Origin: a virus
IMG/VR virus record: IMGVR_UViG_3300027733_001253
Span: 124,001-188,000 of that record
DNA length: 64,000 nt
Strand: one strand, 5' to 3'
Each line of letters begins with the position of its first letter. Within the stretch, counting starts at the first letter, position 1. The position numbers and the translations under genes are program-made. Of this stretch, positions 17,704-25,109 are shown one piece after another. The notes below the pieces were generated by a model. It saw only the letters and a program-made list of their open reading frames with translations, was not told the origin of the DNA and did no database searches.

Positions 17704-18699
17704 ATGAAAAAACTGTTTACAACATTATTGGCAGTGATAGCATTCGCTGCATCAGCACAAGAGATTACAGGAGCCGGGGCAACATTCCCGGCTCCGTTAT
17801 ATGCAAAGTGGGCGAGTGAATATAACAAGTCTACCAACATCAAGATCAACTATCAATCAGTTGGTTCAGGCGCAGGCATCAAGCAGATTGAAGCAAAGAC
17901 CGTCACGTTCGGTGCAAGTGACATGCCACTCACCGATGACAAACTTCAAGCATCAGGCTTGTTTCAGTTTCCTACAGCAATTGGTGGAGTTGTTCCGGTA
18001 ATCAACCTCAAAGGAATTGAGCCCGGACAACTACGCTTGACAGGTGCAGTCATGGCTGATATCTTCTTGGGCAAGATCACCCGTTGGGATGATGCTGCTA
18101 TCAAATCATTGAACCCGTCACTAGCATTGCCCGATCAAGCTATCACAGTGGTTCGCCGTGCAGATGGAAGTGGCACAACATTCATCTGGACCAACTACTT
18201 GAGCAAAGTCAGCAAAGAGTTCAAAGATACAATCGGTGAAGGCACTGCTGTTAGTTGGAAAACAGGAGCAGGTGGTAAGGGTAACGAAGGCGTTTCTGCT
18301 ATGGTTCGCCAACTTCCGGGGGCATTGGGCTATGTTGAATATGCTTATGTAAAACAAGCCAAGATGAACTGGGTCAATGTGCAGAATGCAGCAGGCAATT
18401 GGGTAGCACCTACAGAAGATGCATTCAAAGCAGCCGCTGCTAACGCTGACTGGAACAAGAGTTACTATCAGATATTGACTAATCAAGCAGGCAAAGAAGC
18501 ATGGCCTATCAGTGGTGCTACATTCATTCTTGTTTATGTAAAGCCAGGTGATGTTGCTGCATCTAAAACTGCTCTAACATTCTTTGATTGGGCTTTCAAT
18601 AATGGCGACAAAGCCGCAGATGAGTTAGACTATGTTGCATTACCGGCAGCAGTCAAAGCTAAGATTCGTTCTGATTGGAAACAACTAGGATTATTTTAA
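17704..18699 (+). CDS. pstS: Phosphate ABC transporter substrate-binding protein
   Basis: This 331-residue protein has a signal peptide ending ASA (about residue 19) and the PstS signature ITGAGATFPAPLYAKW. Phosphate-binding residues sit in GSGAGI, FGASDMP and RADGSGTT, in the usual order, and the length matches the family. It binds phosphate in the periplasm and hands it to the host PstCAB transporter, none of which is encoded here. The ATG at 17704 follows AAGGAGAT; an upstream in-frame start at 17680 was rejected because it lacks a ribosome site and spoils the signal peptide. It lies behind a Pho-box-like site and before a strong terminator, so it is its own transcription unit. Confidence 0.95.
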   Translation: MKKLFTTLLAVIAFAASAQEITGAGATFPAPLYAKWASEYNKSTNIKINYQSVGSGAGIKQIEAKTVTFGASDMPLTDDKLQASGLFQFPTAIGGVVPVINLKGIEPGQLRLTGAVMADIFLGKITRWDDAAIKSLNPSLALPDQAITVVRRADGSGTTFIWTNYLSKVSKEFKDTIGEGTAVSWKTGAGGKGNEGVSAMVRQLPGALGYVEYAYVKQAKMNWVNVQNAAGNWVAPTEDAFKAAAANADWNKSYYQILTNQAGKEAWPISGATFILVYVKPGDVAASKTALTFFDWAFNNGDKAADELDYVALPAAVKAKIRSDWKQLGLF

Positions 18700-18744
18700 A
18701 CCGACCTCAAGATAGAGAGGAGGCTGGAACTCGTAACCAGCACT

Positions 18745-18768
18745 AAGAGCCGAAAGGCTCTTTTTTAT
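18745..18768 (+). terminator. Rho-independent terminator after pstS
   Basis: AAGAGCC-GAAA-GGCTCTT with a six-T run. It separates pstS from the next gene by only 12 bases, leaving almost no room for a separate promoter. Confidence 0.9.
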
Positions 18769-18781
18769 TAGAATAATAATA

Positions 18782-19555
18782 ATGAAAACATATAGATCAA
18801 TTTTTATCTCTGATGTGCATTTAGGAACCAAAGATTGTCAAGCTGACAAACTCAACAACTTTCTAAAGCATAACTCATGCGATACACTATATCTAGTAGG
18901 GGATATAATTGATGCATGGCGTATCCAACAAAATAAATGGCGTTGGAAGCAGAGTCACACTAATGTAGTCCGTCGTGTTCTTGGTCACGCTAAACGTGGA
19001 ACAAGAGTTATATATGTTGCTGGTAATCACGATGAATTTCTACGCCCGATGATTCCATATGGATTCAGTTTTGGACTCGTTGAGATACACAATCAGATAG
19101 AACATATAGGTGCAGATGGCAAGCATTATCTTGTAGTGCATGGAGATTTGTTTGATGGTATAACTAGACTAGCACCTTGGATAAGTTTCTTAGGAGATTA
19201 TGCATACGATACTATCCTAGCATGGAATAGCAGATTCAATTGGATAAGACATAAGATGGGATTTGGTTATTGGAGTCTTAGTCAGTATTTGAAACAGCGT
19301 GTGAAAAAAGCTGTTGATTTTATTTTTCACTTTGAACACAACCTCGCTAAGTACTGTAAGAAGCGAGGCTTTGATGGGGTTATATGTGGACATATTCACC
19401 ATGCTGAAATCAAAGATATAGATGGAATCACTTACATGAACGACGGTGACTGGGTAGAGTCATGCACAGCATTGGTAGAGCATCATGATGGTAAGTGGGA
19501 AATAGTTACATGGACTAGAGAAAATGATCAAGACGATACTGATAATAACGGATAA
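18782..19555 (+). CDS. plcP: PlcP-type metallophosphoesterase (COG2908), likely phospholipase C
   Basis: All metal-binding motifs of the calcineurin-like family are intact: DVHLG (D11, H13), GDIID (D41), GNHDE (N82, H83), VVHGD (H120) and GHIHH (H204, H206). General annotation would call it LpxH, but the WSLSQYLKQRVKKAV stretch, the FLGDYAYDTIL segment and the ending NDGDWVESCTALVEHHDG are the pattern of the PlcP group. PlcP removes the head group of phospholipids under phosphate limitation, leaving diacylglycerol. It overlaps a glycosyltransferase of the Agt type by 32 bp, the arrangement found in bacteria that remodel lipids. Function is inferred from this pattern and context. The ribosome-binding site is weak. 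Confidence 0.75.
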   Translation: MKTYRSIFISDVHLGTKDCQADKLNNFLKHNSCDTLYLVGDIIDAWRIQQNKWRWKQSHTNVVRRVLGHAKRGTRVIYVAGNHDEFLRPMIPYGFSFGLVEIHNQIEHIGADGKHYLVVHGDLFDGITRLAPWISFLGDYAYDTILAWNSRFNWIRHKMGFGYWSLSQYLKQRVKKAVDFIFHFEHNLAKYCKKRGFDGVICGHIHHAEIKDIDGITYMNDGDWVESCTALVEHHDGKWEIVTWTRENDQDDTDNNG

Positions 19556-20522
19556 CTTACCAGAGCAAATAAATGGCGTTGTCACTACATATAAGAATAT
19601 TGAGGCGTGTGCGGTTCTGGACGACTATCGTGTTGTTTTCCTTACTCCCATGGAGTTCCTATTTTTTGATTGCCCAGGCTACAGTGAAGTTAAAATTTCG
19701 ATTCCCTGGAAGATTGGGGAGAAGATTAGGGCGGTGGCTCCGGATTATATACACATCGCCACAGAGGGTCCTCTTGGTCTCTACGCTAGATTTTATCTTG
19801 ACCGGCACTATCGTAGGTATAATACTGCTTATCATACAAAGTATCCTGAAGCCTTACATAAGTATCTAAGGATACCACAATCTATAACTTGGAAATATGT
19901 GAGATGGTTTCACAAACATAGTGGTCGTGTATTGACTACTACAGATAGTATGGTGAAGGAACTGAAAGAACATGGCTTCTGGGGCGAGATCAACTCATGG
20001 ACCCGCGGCGTTGACCGAAGCATATTTAATCCCGGTTATCGCGGCAGCAGAGGCACCGGTCCTGTGCTGTTGTGTGTGTGCAGACTCAGCATAGAAAAGA
20101 ATCTGGATGCGTTTTGCAGTTTGGATTATCCTGGTGCTCGCAAAGTATTAGTAGGTGACGGGCCGGATCGTGCTAGACTGGAAAAACTATATCCTGATGT
20201 GGAGTTCAAAGGATTCAAGACCGGCTTCGCTCTAGCACAATGCTATGCTGATGCTGATGTGTTTGTGTTTCCTTCACGGTGGGAAACATTTGGCATTGTG
20301 ATGATTGAAGCCATGGCCTGCGGCACTCCTGTAGCAGCATACCCTGTGCTAGGACCATTAGATGTTGTTGAGCAAGGTGTCACTGGATTTGTGAATGAGA
20401 ACCTAGCTGATGCTATAACTGGTTGCCTACAATTAGATAGAGATAGAGTATTAGAAGGTAGCCAGCGTTGGAGTTGGGAGAGAGCCTGGAAGATATTCCG
20501 CGACAATCTTACTCCGCTTTAA
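19524..20522 (+). CDS. agt: GT4 glycosyltransferase, Agt-like (glycolipid synthesis)
   Basis: This 332-residue protein has the two-lobed GT4 layout. The N-terminal lobe has IITDNLPEQINGVV and an IATEGPLG motif at 78-85; the C-terminal lobe has the catalytic EX7E pair E254 and E262 in WETFGIVMIEAMACGTPV. Close bacterial relatives transfer a sugar to diacylglycerol, making glycolipids that replace phospholipids. It overlaps plcP by 32 bp in another frame and ends 4 bp inside the convergent gene. The segment 19960-20520 is clearly more GC-rich than its surroundings and uses more G/C-ending codons, which suggests recent transfer. The acceptor is inferred. Confidence 0.75.
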   Translation: MIKTILIITDNLPEQINGVVTTYKNIEACAVLDDYRVVFLTPMEFLFFDCPGYSEVKISIPWKIGEKIRAVAPDYIHIATEGPLGLYARFYLDRHYRRYNTAYHTKYPEALHKYLRIPQSITWKYVRWFHKHSGRVLTTTDSMVKELKEHGFWGEINSWTRGVDRSIFNPGYRGSRGTGPVLLCVCRLSIEKNLDAFCSLDYPGARKVLVGDGPDRARLEKLYPDVEFKGFKTGFALAQCYADADVFVFPSRWETFGIVMIEAMACGTPVAAYPVLGPLDVVEQGVTGFVNENLADAITGCLQLDRDRVLEGSQRWSWERAWKIFRDNLTPL

Positions 20523-21130
20523 TCTTCATAATCTTGACGCAAGTCAGGATCAATCAACTGCCCACGCATCAGATATAATGGACTCTTGCGATAGATGACA
20601 GCATCATGGAATGGATCTGTCATTATCTTTAAGCACCATACTAGTGCTACTTTGCGGCTTTGAATAGCAGTAAGTTGTATCATTCTAAACACAACTGCTG
20701 CTAATCCTAACCATAACCAACCCCAACCAATCCTATCTATTAGTGTGTCTGGTGCAGCGTCTGGCATCACAAAGTTAAACAATGCCGCATCAAAGTATGC
20801 CAGCAACGGCACAGCCAACCAGCAAGCGATCAATACTCGTTTGCGTTTGAGATTGTATCCAATCTTGATAGCCTCTTTATGATCTTGTGTGGCCTGATTG
20901 TATGTGTCGTAATCTTTGGGTTCAAAGAAGAAATGTCCTGCTTGTCTTGTAGTCATTGAGATAAACCACGCGATGTAAGCACTAATTACGGGATCAATGA
21001 ATAGATAAGCATATGCTACTATGAATGATAATGCACTAATTAAATGCAAAAATTGATTTATCCTGCTGTGATGATAATAGCGATGATCGTCCCAGCGTTG
21101 CACTCTTAATGTCTCTAGTATTTCTTTCAT
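20519..21130 (-). CDS. Polytopic membrane protein, possibly Mpo1/DUF962-like
   Basis: This 203-residue protein has about four hydrophobic segments. Conserved histidines lie at the N-terminus (HHSRINQFLH, near residues 20-29), and a GHFFFEP motif sits near residue 66. Histidine-rich segments around the first helices and a GHxxFE motif recall Mpo1/DUF962 proteins, which shorten fatty acids by alpha-oxidation; the match is partial. It converges on the Agt-like gene with a 4-bp overlap. A lipid-related job is suggested by context only. Confidence 0.45.
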   Translation of the reverse strand: MKEILETLRVQRWDDHRYYHHSRINQFLHLISALSFIVAYAYLFIDPVISAYIAWFISMTTRQAGHFFFEPKDYDTYNQATQDHKEAIKIGYNLKRKRVLIACWLAVPLLAYFDAALFNFVMPDAAPDTLIDRIGWGWLWLGLAAVVFRMIQLTAIQSRKVALVWCLKIMTDPFHDAVIYRKSPLYLMRGQLIDPDLRQDYED

Positions 21131-21151
21131 AGTTTACCCCATTTTACTATT

Positions 21152-21173
21152 TAGTGAAATTTTTATTTCACTA
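21152..21173. repeat. Inverted repeat between divergent genes
   Basis: TAGTGAAAT at 21152-21160 pairs perfectly with ATTTCACTA at 21165-21173. It sits between the start of the gene at 21130 and the ATAAATAC motif before the gene at 21210. It may be an operator or a leader hairpin. Confidence 0.5.
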
Positions 21174-21180
21174 TTATGAC

Positions 21181-21189
21181 AATAAATAC
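21181..21189 (+). promoter_or_regulatory. T4-type late promoter motif (AATAAATAC)
   Basis: The motif lies 21 bp before the ATG at 21210, with AAGGGGG in between, so this is a late-type motif with room for a normal leader. Confidence 0.4.
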
Positions 21190-21209
21190 AGACAACAAAG
21201 GGGGAATCC

Positions 21210-21506
21210 ATGCGTCACCTAATATTGGCATTGTTATGCCTAACAACCACTATTTCATTTGCCCAACTAGCAGAGTATGACAGAAAATTAACTTGCGGAA
21301 AAACTAAATTTGTTCTTGAGGCACTAACCAAGATGGCCAAAGAGAAAATAATCTGGGTTGGAGATAGCAAATACTCTGATACTCAAACCGTTGTGATGAT
21401 CAATACTGAGACCCTCACTTGGACTGTAGTTCAATATGACAAGACTATGGCGTGTGTATTGAACAATGGTGAAGGATTTAAGATCAGAGACAAGGATCTA
21501 GAATAG
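21210..21506 (+). CDS. Small secreted protein, paralogue of the gene at 46212
   Basis: This 98-residue protein has a signal peptide (cleaved after SFA, about residue 18). The mature part has two cysteines that could form a disulfide (LTCGKTKF and MACVLNN), and a TLTWTVVQYDK segment. The minus-strand gene at 46212 shares the same pattern: signal peptide, C near the mature start, M-x-x-x-x-x-x-TWTII and a second C. The function is unknown; a periplasmic role is inferred. Spacing to a late-type ATAAATAC motif suggests late expression. Confidence 0.6.
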   Translation: MRHLILALLCLTTTISFAQLAEYDRKLTCGKTKFVLEALTKMAKEKIIWVGDSKYSDTQTVVMINTETLTWTVVQYDKTMACVLNNGEGFKIRDKDLE

Positions 21507-21520
21507 GGTATTACCTATTC
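21501..21520. repeat. Hairpin between convergent genes
   Basis: GAATAGG at 21501-21507 pairs with CCTATTC at 21514-21520, overlapping both stop codons. There is no long T-tract, so termination is possible but not clear. Confidence 0.4.
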
Positions 21521-22155
21521 ATTAAATCGTTAGTGAAATCTAACAACAATTCGTGCTGCTCGCCGCCGTGCCACTTGCCCTTCATGTAGCTGTAGCTATC
21601 ATACCAAAACTGTTCACTTTCAGGATGACAACCAATCAGTCCTATGCGTTTTTGATAGATAGCCATCGCATCACCATTTGCGTATGTAGCGACCGTTCTG
21701 AATTTGTGTCTATTGCCAACTAGCGAACACCCATCATAGAAGAACATGTTCATGGGTTCGTCTTTCCATGTTATTGCTAAGTTTTTAGCATGTGGTCTAC
21801 GTGTATCAGTACCAGGTTGTTTGATATACTGTACCGCATCAACATCATCTAGTACATTCAAGTAATGACTACCTGCCCAATATGCACCCATACAGATACC
21901 TAAGTATCTACCGCCACCATGGATGAAATCTTTTACTCGTTTTCCGTTGTTTTTGAAAAGTTGTTTGAATGTATCACTATCCCCGATCCCTCCCGGAACA
22001 GCAATCATATCTACCCCGTCAAAGAAATCGTATTCTAACTTATTTTTACTAAAGATTTTGAAGTTATAATACTCACTTAAAGCCTTCATCATCCCGTTTC
22101 CTGATTGGACGGAGCATTTCGGGTCGTACAAGAATAATGCGATTGTGGGTTTCAC
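21511..22155 (-). CDS. Class I glutamine amidotransferase-like protein (BPL_N type)
   Basis: This protein has 214 residues when started at the GTG at 22155. It contains a GGIGDSD loop, then GGGRYLGICMGAYWAG, where the cysteine lies at the nucleophile elbow of class I glutamine amidotransferase-like folds, and a later IGCHPESEQFWY with the expected histidine and glutamate. Similar proteins form the N-terminal domain of some biotin-ligase-like and phage proteins. Reaction and partner are unknown. The GTG start was chosen because a CATAAATA motif lies just upstream and because the longer frame to 22236 adds a cysteine-rich stretch without similarity. Confidence 0.6.
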   Translation of the reverse strand: MKPTIALFLYDPKCSVQSGNGMMKALSEYYNFKIFSKNKLEYDFFDGVDMIAVPGGIGDSDTFKQLFKNNGKRVKDFIHGGGRYLGICMGAYWAGSHYLNVLDDVDAVQYIKQPGTDTRRPHAKNLAITWKDEPMNMFFYDGCSLVGNRHKFRTVATYANGDAMAIYQKRIGLIGCHPESEQFWYDSYSYMKGKWHGGEQHELLLDFTNDLMNR

Positions 22156-22160
22156 AATCT

Positions 22161-22168
22161 TATTTATG
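22161..22168 (-). promoter_or_regulatory. T4-type late promoter motif, minus strand (CATAAATA)
   Basis: CATAAATA on the minus strand is 5 bases before GTG 22155, implying a leaderless or nearly leaderless message. Confidence 0.4.
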
Positions 22169-22186
22169 TTTGTACAACATCCTTGA

Positions 22187-22206
22187 CATAAATACCAAAA
22201 GGTATT
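22187..22206 (+). promoter_or_regulatory. T4-type late motif plus short hairpin
   Basis: CATAAATAC at 22187-22195 is followed by AATACC/GGTATT arms (22191-22196 and 22201-22206). It is 23 bases before ATG 22218 and divergent to the motif at 22161-22168. Confidence 0.35.
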
Positions 22207-22217
22207 ATAATAACAAT

Positions 22218-22472
22218 ATGAAAATCCAAACAGCACTAGATTGGCAAGAAGTATCAGATAGACTAAAGACTGATCTACACCGCATGGGTTACAATCCAGA
22301 CTTGAAAAAGATGTATGATAATATTCAAGTTATGGTGACCGAACTAAGCAAACTTGAAGTAAATGGTCGTAGAATTCGCAGTACAGATTATACCCAAACT
22401 CAAGTTGACAACATTAATAAAGCGATAGACCACTTGGAAAAGCTAATTCTGATGGGCCTACTAATGAAATAA
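22218..22472 (+). CDS. Small hypothetical protein
   Basis: This 84-residue protein is largely helical and charged, with many leucines spaced for a coiled coil in the last 40 residues. No family was recognised. The ATG at 22218 was preferred to the upstream in-frame ATG because the latter overlaps the divergent promoter region. It is the first gene of an early-type cluster. Confidence 0.5.
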   Translation: MKIQTALDWQEVSDRLKTDLHRMGYNPDLKKMYDNIQVMVTELSKLEVNGRRIRSTDYTQTQVDNINKAIDHLEKLILMGLLMK

Positions 22473-22476
22473 ACGG

Positions 22477-22505
22477 TTGACAATAAATGGTTTTGGGTAT
22501 ATAAT
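22477..22505 (+). promoter_or_regulatory. Consensus sigma-70 promoter, early family
   Basis: TTGACA at 22477-22482, 17-bp spacer and TATAAT at 22500-22505. Spacer and downstream leader (CTTAGACAG) are almost identical to those of the promoters at 22787, 37744 and 38081. Confidence 0.9.
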
Positions 22506-22538
22506 ACAATCTTAGACAGTCAATTATTGGAGTTAATT

Positions 22539-22790
22539 ATGATCGTTTGGAATGTTCAAGTATACCGGGTCAATCCCGAGACTGCCCGACCCGATTTCTA
22601 CAAGGTCCTAAGCGAGCGAGAGTTCGCGGTTGAAGGTGAAGTATATCTAGGAGCAGCCCAAGATGAGGCATATGGATATGCGGCAGTTTACAACCGTGAG
22701 CACTTCTACAACTACCCAGATACTCCTACAGGCTTTGCCTTTGTCACTGGACAGATCGACACTGATACTGGAGAGAATCTTCCCGGTTGA
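22539..22790 (+). CDS. Small hypothetical early protein
   Basis: This 83-residue protein has no recognised domain; it is rich in aromatic and acidic residues. The ATG at 22539 follows GGAG and lies about 27 bases after the expected start site of a perfect sigma-70 promoter. Its stop TGA is part of the -35 hexamer of the next promoter. Early expression at high level is inferred from the promoter. Confidence 0.6.
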   Translation: MIVWNVQVYRVNPETARPDFYKVLSEREFAVEGEVYLGAAQDEAYGYAAVYNREHFYNYPDTPTGFAFVTGQIDTDTGENLPG

Positions 22791-22815
22791 CATTAAATGG
22801 TTTTGGGTATATAAT
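22787..22815 (+). promoter_or_regulatory. Consensus sigma-70 promoter, early family
   Basis: TTGACA at 22787-22792, 17-bp spacer, TATAAT at 22810-22815. The -35 overlaps the upstream stop codon. Confidence 0.9.
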
Positions 22816-22847
22816 ACAATCTTAGACAGTCAACAAACGGAGTTTAT

Positions 22848-23183
22848 ATGATGATTGAAAAAGAAACTAAACACAAATCTGCTGGCAATTTTGCGTGGTT
22901 TGCTGAACGTGATGCAAGAATGCGTAGTATAGTGAACAGTTCTTTGTTTACTGAAATCCAAAAAATTCGTGCTGAACAAGTCAAATTGGGCCTAGAAATG
23001 GTCTATAGTGCTGATAGAGTTTATATTGAATTTCGCAAAACATTTATCAGCGTCAAAGTAGAGAAGCCCACCGTGCGTGATCGCAAGGGCCTAACAATGC
23101 TAGAAACTTGCTATGCAAACGAAGATTTTGAAAAGTGCAAGACTGCACAGGGTGTTACTTATCGTCTGTTTCGTAAAGTATAA
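22848..23183 (+). CDS. Small hypothetical early protein
   Basis: This 111-residue, lysine- and arginine-rich protein has a helical first half. No domain was recognised. It follows a perfect sigma-70 promoter, with GGAG 8 bases before the ATG. Basic composition and early promoter suggest a host-takeover factor, but nothing more can be said. Confidence 0.6.
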   Translation: MMIEKETKHKSAGNFAWFAERDARMRSIVNSSLFTEIQKIRAEQVKLGLEMVYSADRVYIEFRKTFISVKVEKPTVRDRKGLTMLETCYANEDFEKCKTAQGVTYRLFRKV

Positions 23184-23202
23184 AACTGTTTAAGGAATAA
23201 AA

Positions 23203-23847
23203 ATGGCTTATAAAAAACCTGTACCCCTCAATCTTGCTGCCGATGATGTTTGGGCCGCTGCTTGCCAGGCACAACGATTGAATCAAGGCTACATCAAGGT
23301 TAGTGAAGATGCTCCTGCAGGGCAAACAAACCGCAATTTGGTAACAAAATTTCTTGCCGACACTACTCAAATCACCGACGAGGATCGTGAACAAGGTAAA
23401 TTGGTTCGCAAATTCTATCAAGGATTTACATTCAAAATTCTTAAAGGTATTAAGTTGTCTGAATTTGACAACACTGCAATGCTACTTGCCAATCGTGAAA
23501 TCATTGATACCAATTACGACCTTGCAGTAATCACTAGTTTGCCCTCAGGCTACGAGCGCGGCATGAAACGCCAGACTGTGGATCAGCGTATCAGTTTCGC
23601 TAAGGGCGGGTACATTAGCGTTGTGGGTAACAAAGTATCCCCTACGATTGAGGTACTCAAATCTTTCTATTCGCAAAATTGGAACACAAACTACATCACT
23701 GGTATCACTAGTGATGATCAGGTTCTATTCTTTGCATTCAAACAACCATTAGAAGTGGGCAAGATGTATGACCTTTATGGTACTGTCAAAGTTCACCGTG
23801 ACAATGTTACCCAATTAAATAGGGTAAAAGTCCTTTCTGTAGTATAA
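23203..23847 (+). CDS. Hypothetical phage protein
   Basis: This 214-residue soluble protein has no recognised domain. Its C-terminal part alternates beta-like segments (DLYGTVKVHRDN, RVKVLSVV). It follows the gene at 22848 by 19 bp, with AAGGA before the ATG, so it probably shares the early promoter at 22787. Confidence 0.6.
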   Translation: MAYKKPVPLNLAADDVWAAACQAQRLNQGYIKVSEDAPAGQTNRNLVTKFLADTTQITDEDREQGKLVRKFYQGFTFKILKGIKLSEFDNTAMLLANREIIDTNYDLAVITSLPSGYERGMKRQTVDQRISFAKGGYISVVGNKVSPTIEVLKSFYSQNWNTNYITGITSDDQVLFFAFKQPLEVGKMYDLYGTVKVHRDNVTQLNRVKVLSVV

Positions 23848-23877
23848 TGTTCGCATTCAAATCATTTTGGAGTTAAT

Positions 23878-24000
23878 ATGAAAGTTATTGTTATTGCATT
23901 CTTGTTAAGTATGCTTACCGCATGTGGTACTGTTGGTGGTGCAGTCAGTGGTGCTGGGTCAGACTTGACTAAAGCAGGCGAATGGATTCGGAGCAAATAA
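23878..24000 (+). CDS. Entericidin-like small lipoprotein
   Basis: A 40-residue frame has a lipoprotein signal ending LTAC (C15) and a short mature part (GTVGGAVSGAGSDLTKAG). Entericidins have the same layout: lipobox cysteine, then a G-rich stretch and a D-x-x-x-x-G pattern. Entericidin B is a bacteriolytic lipoprotein and entericidin A its antidote. GGAG lies 7 bases before the ATG. Whether this one affects lysis is unknown. Confidence 0.55.
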   Translation: MKVIVIAFLLSMLTACGTVGGAVSGAGSDLTKAGEWIRSK

Positions 24001-24001
24001 C

Positions 24002-24133
24002 ATGATGAATTTTCTTTTAGGCGCGGTAGTTGGTATCGTAGTATCTACTACAGGTGTAGCACCTATAGCTAGAATGCTAGATAGTGGTGTGAATCAAATA
24101 AAAGCTGTTGCACACGAGCAGGCTAATCAGTAA
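24002..24133 (+). CDS. Small membrane protein
   Basis: This 43-residue protein has one hydrophobic segment (about residues 4-22) and a polar tail. ATG 24002 is one base after the stop of the entericidin-like gene. The pairing of a tiny lipoprotein with a tiny membrane protein is suggestive of a lysis- or envelope-related pair, but no family was recognised. Confidence 0.45.
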   Translation: MMNFLLGAVVGIVVSTTGVAPIARMLDSGVNQIKAVAHEQANQ

Positions 24134-24146
24134 TGTTTTGGTAAGC

Positions 24147-24506
24147 ATGGCTAAACTAACATTGTTTCCCGGGGAAGAAACTAAGCGCCTATTAGGCGAA
24201 TTGTCTATTCCTCAACATACTGTGGAAGCATTGGATAATTATTTCCTCAGAGGTTGGGAACCGGGCGGGTTCCTTACGAGCATTCTTACTAACGAACTAT
24301 ACGGTGCAGTTAGAAGTGCAGACTATGCTAACAAGCATGTTATCTATGAGATTGTACAATGGTTGACTCTTGAACCAATAGTTCCTAAAAATAGTTGGGG
24401 ACATGAAAAACTAGTAGAATGTTGGTTGCATGATGTTGACAACCGCAGAACCAAGTTTGTTGACATGATGGAAAAACTATTAATCTGGGAAGAATTAAAG
24501 GCATAA
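24147..24506 (+). CDS. Hypothetical protein
   Basis: This 119-residue protein begins at ATG 24147, the first start that does not overlap the upstream gene; an earlier in-frame ATG at 24108 is possible. It is helical (NYFLRGWEPGGFLTSIL) with no catalytic motif. The layout is that of phage proteins of unknown function encoded in early regions. Confidence 0.55.
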   Translation: MAKLTLFPGEETKRLLGELSIPQHTVEALDNYFLRGWEPGGFLTSILTNELYGAVRSADYANKHVIYEIVQWLTLEPIVPKNSWGHEKLVECWLHDVDNRRTKFVDMMEKLLIWEELKA

Positions 24507-24507
24507 T

Positions 24508-24861
24508 ATGAGTGGATGGAACATAATCACACAAATTCGTTCAATTGAACAACGGGCGGACTTGCTGGGCATGAAGTTGGCTCCCTATAAGCATGATGCC
24601 CGTTACGGTGACAATGTGGCATTAATCCCAAAAGACAATGACGCATTGCCCATCTATACCCGTGATGCAGTATTGTTTGCTGGTTCACTTGAAGGGGCTG
24701 GTCAGTGGATGCAAGGTGTATTGTGGGCACGAGAATACGACCGCATGAACACTGATAGGAACCTTGACAAAAAGCGTGAACGCAAAGAACAAGATGAACG
24801 CAATATTCAAATGGTCAGAATCTTAAAAGAAGAAAAACTAAGTTTGGTGCCAAATGATTAA
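24508..24861 (+). CDS. Hypothetical protein with charged helical tail
   Basis: This 117-residue protein has an N-terminal helical pair and a final 35-residue segment dense in lysine, arginine and glutamate (DKKRERKEQDER), probably a coiled coil. It starts right after the preceding stop and overlaps the next gene by 8 bp. No function was recognised. Confidence 0.55.
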   Translation: MSGWNIITQIRSIEQRADLLGMKLAPYKHDARYGDNVALIPKDNDALPIYTRDAVLFAGSLEGAGQWMQGVLWAREYDRMNTDRNLDKKRERKEQDERNIQMVRILKEEKLSLVPND

Positions 24862-25063
24862 AAATGTTATCATAGGTGTGCTAGGAGTAGCAGTAATAAT
24901 GTGCTGGATCAAAGTTGATCCAGAATGCATGGCGCCTGAGGATCCAGACAGTGTGATAATTGAATATAAATGTTCTGAACTAGATGAATATGAGGATATT
25001 CCTGAGGAAGTAGTAGATGAATGTCGCATTAAAGCCGAAACAGTCACTAACAAAAAATCGTAG
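24854..25063 (+). CDS. Small single-pass membrane protein with acidic tail
   Basis: This 69-residue protein has an N-terminal hydrophobic helix (about residues 4-18) and an acidic, three-cysteine tail. The first cysteine (C17) lies at the helix end but is not in a good lipobox. No family was recognised. Confidence 0.5.
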   Translation: MIKNVIIGVLGVAVIMCWIKVDPECMAPEDPDSVIIEYKCSELDEYEDIPEEVVDECRIKAETVTNKKS

Positions 25064-25109
25064 AAACAATTTCTGAATAAATATAATGTGAGTATATATA
25101 GGAGAAACC

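Noticed and set aside
18782-19555. Calling the phosphoesterase LpxH of lipid A synthesis
   Set aside because: The motifs fit COG2908 in general, but the WSLSQYL and GDWVESCTALVEH segments and the overlap with an Agt-like gene match PlcP-type proteins better. A tree would decide.
22137-22236. Longer start of the amidotransferase-like gene at 22236
   Set aside because: The extra 27 residues are cysteine- and aromatic-rich without similarity and overlap the divergent promoter zone and the gene at 22218.
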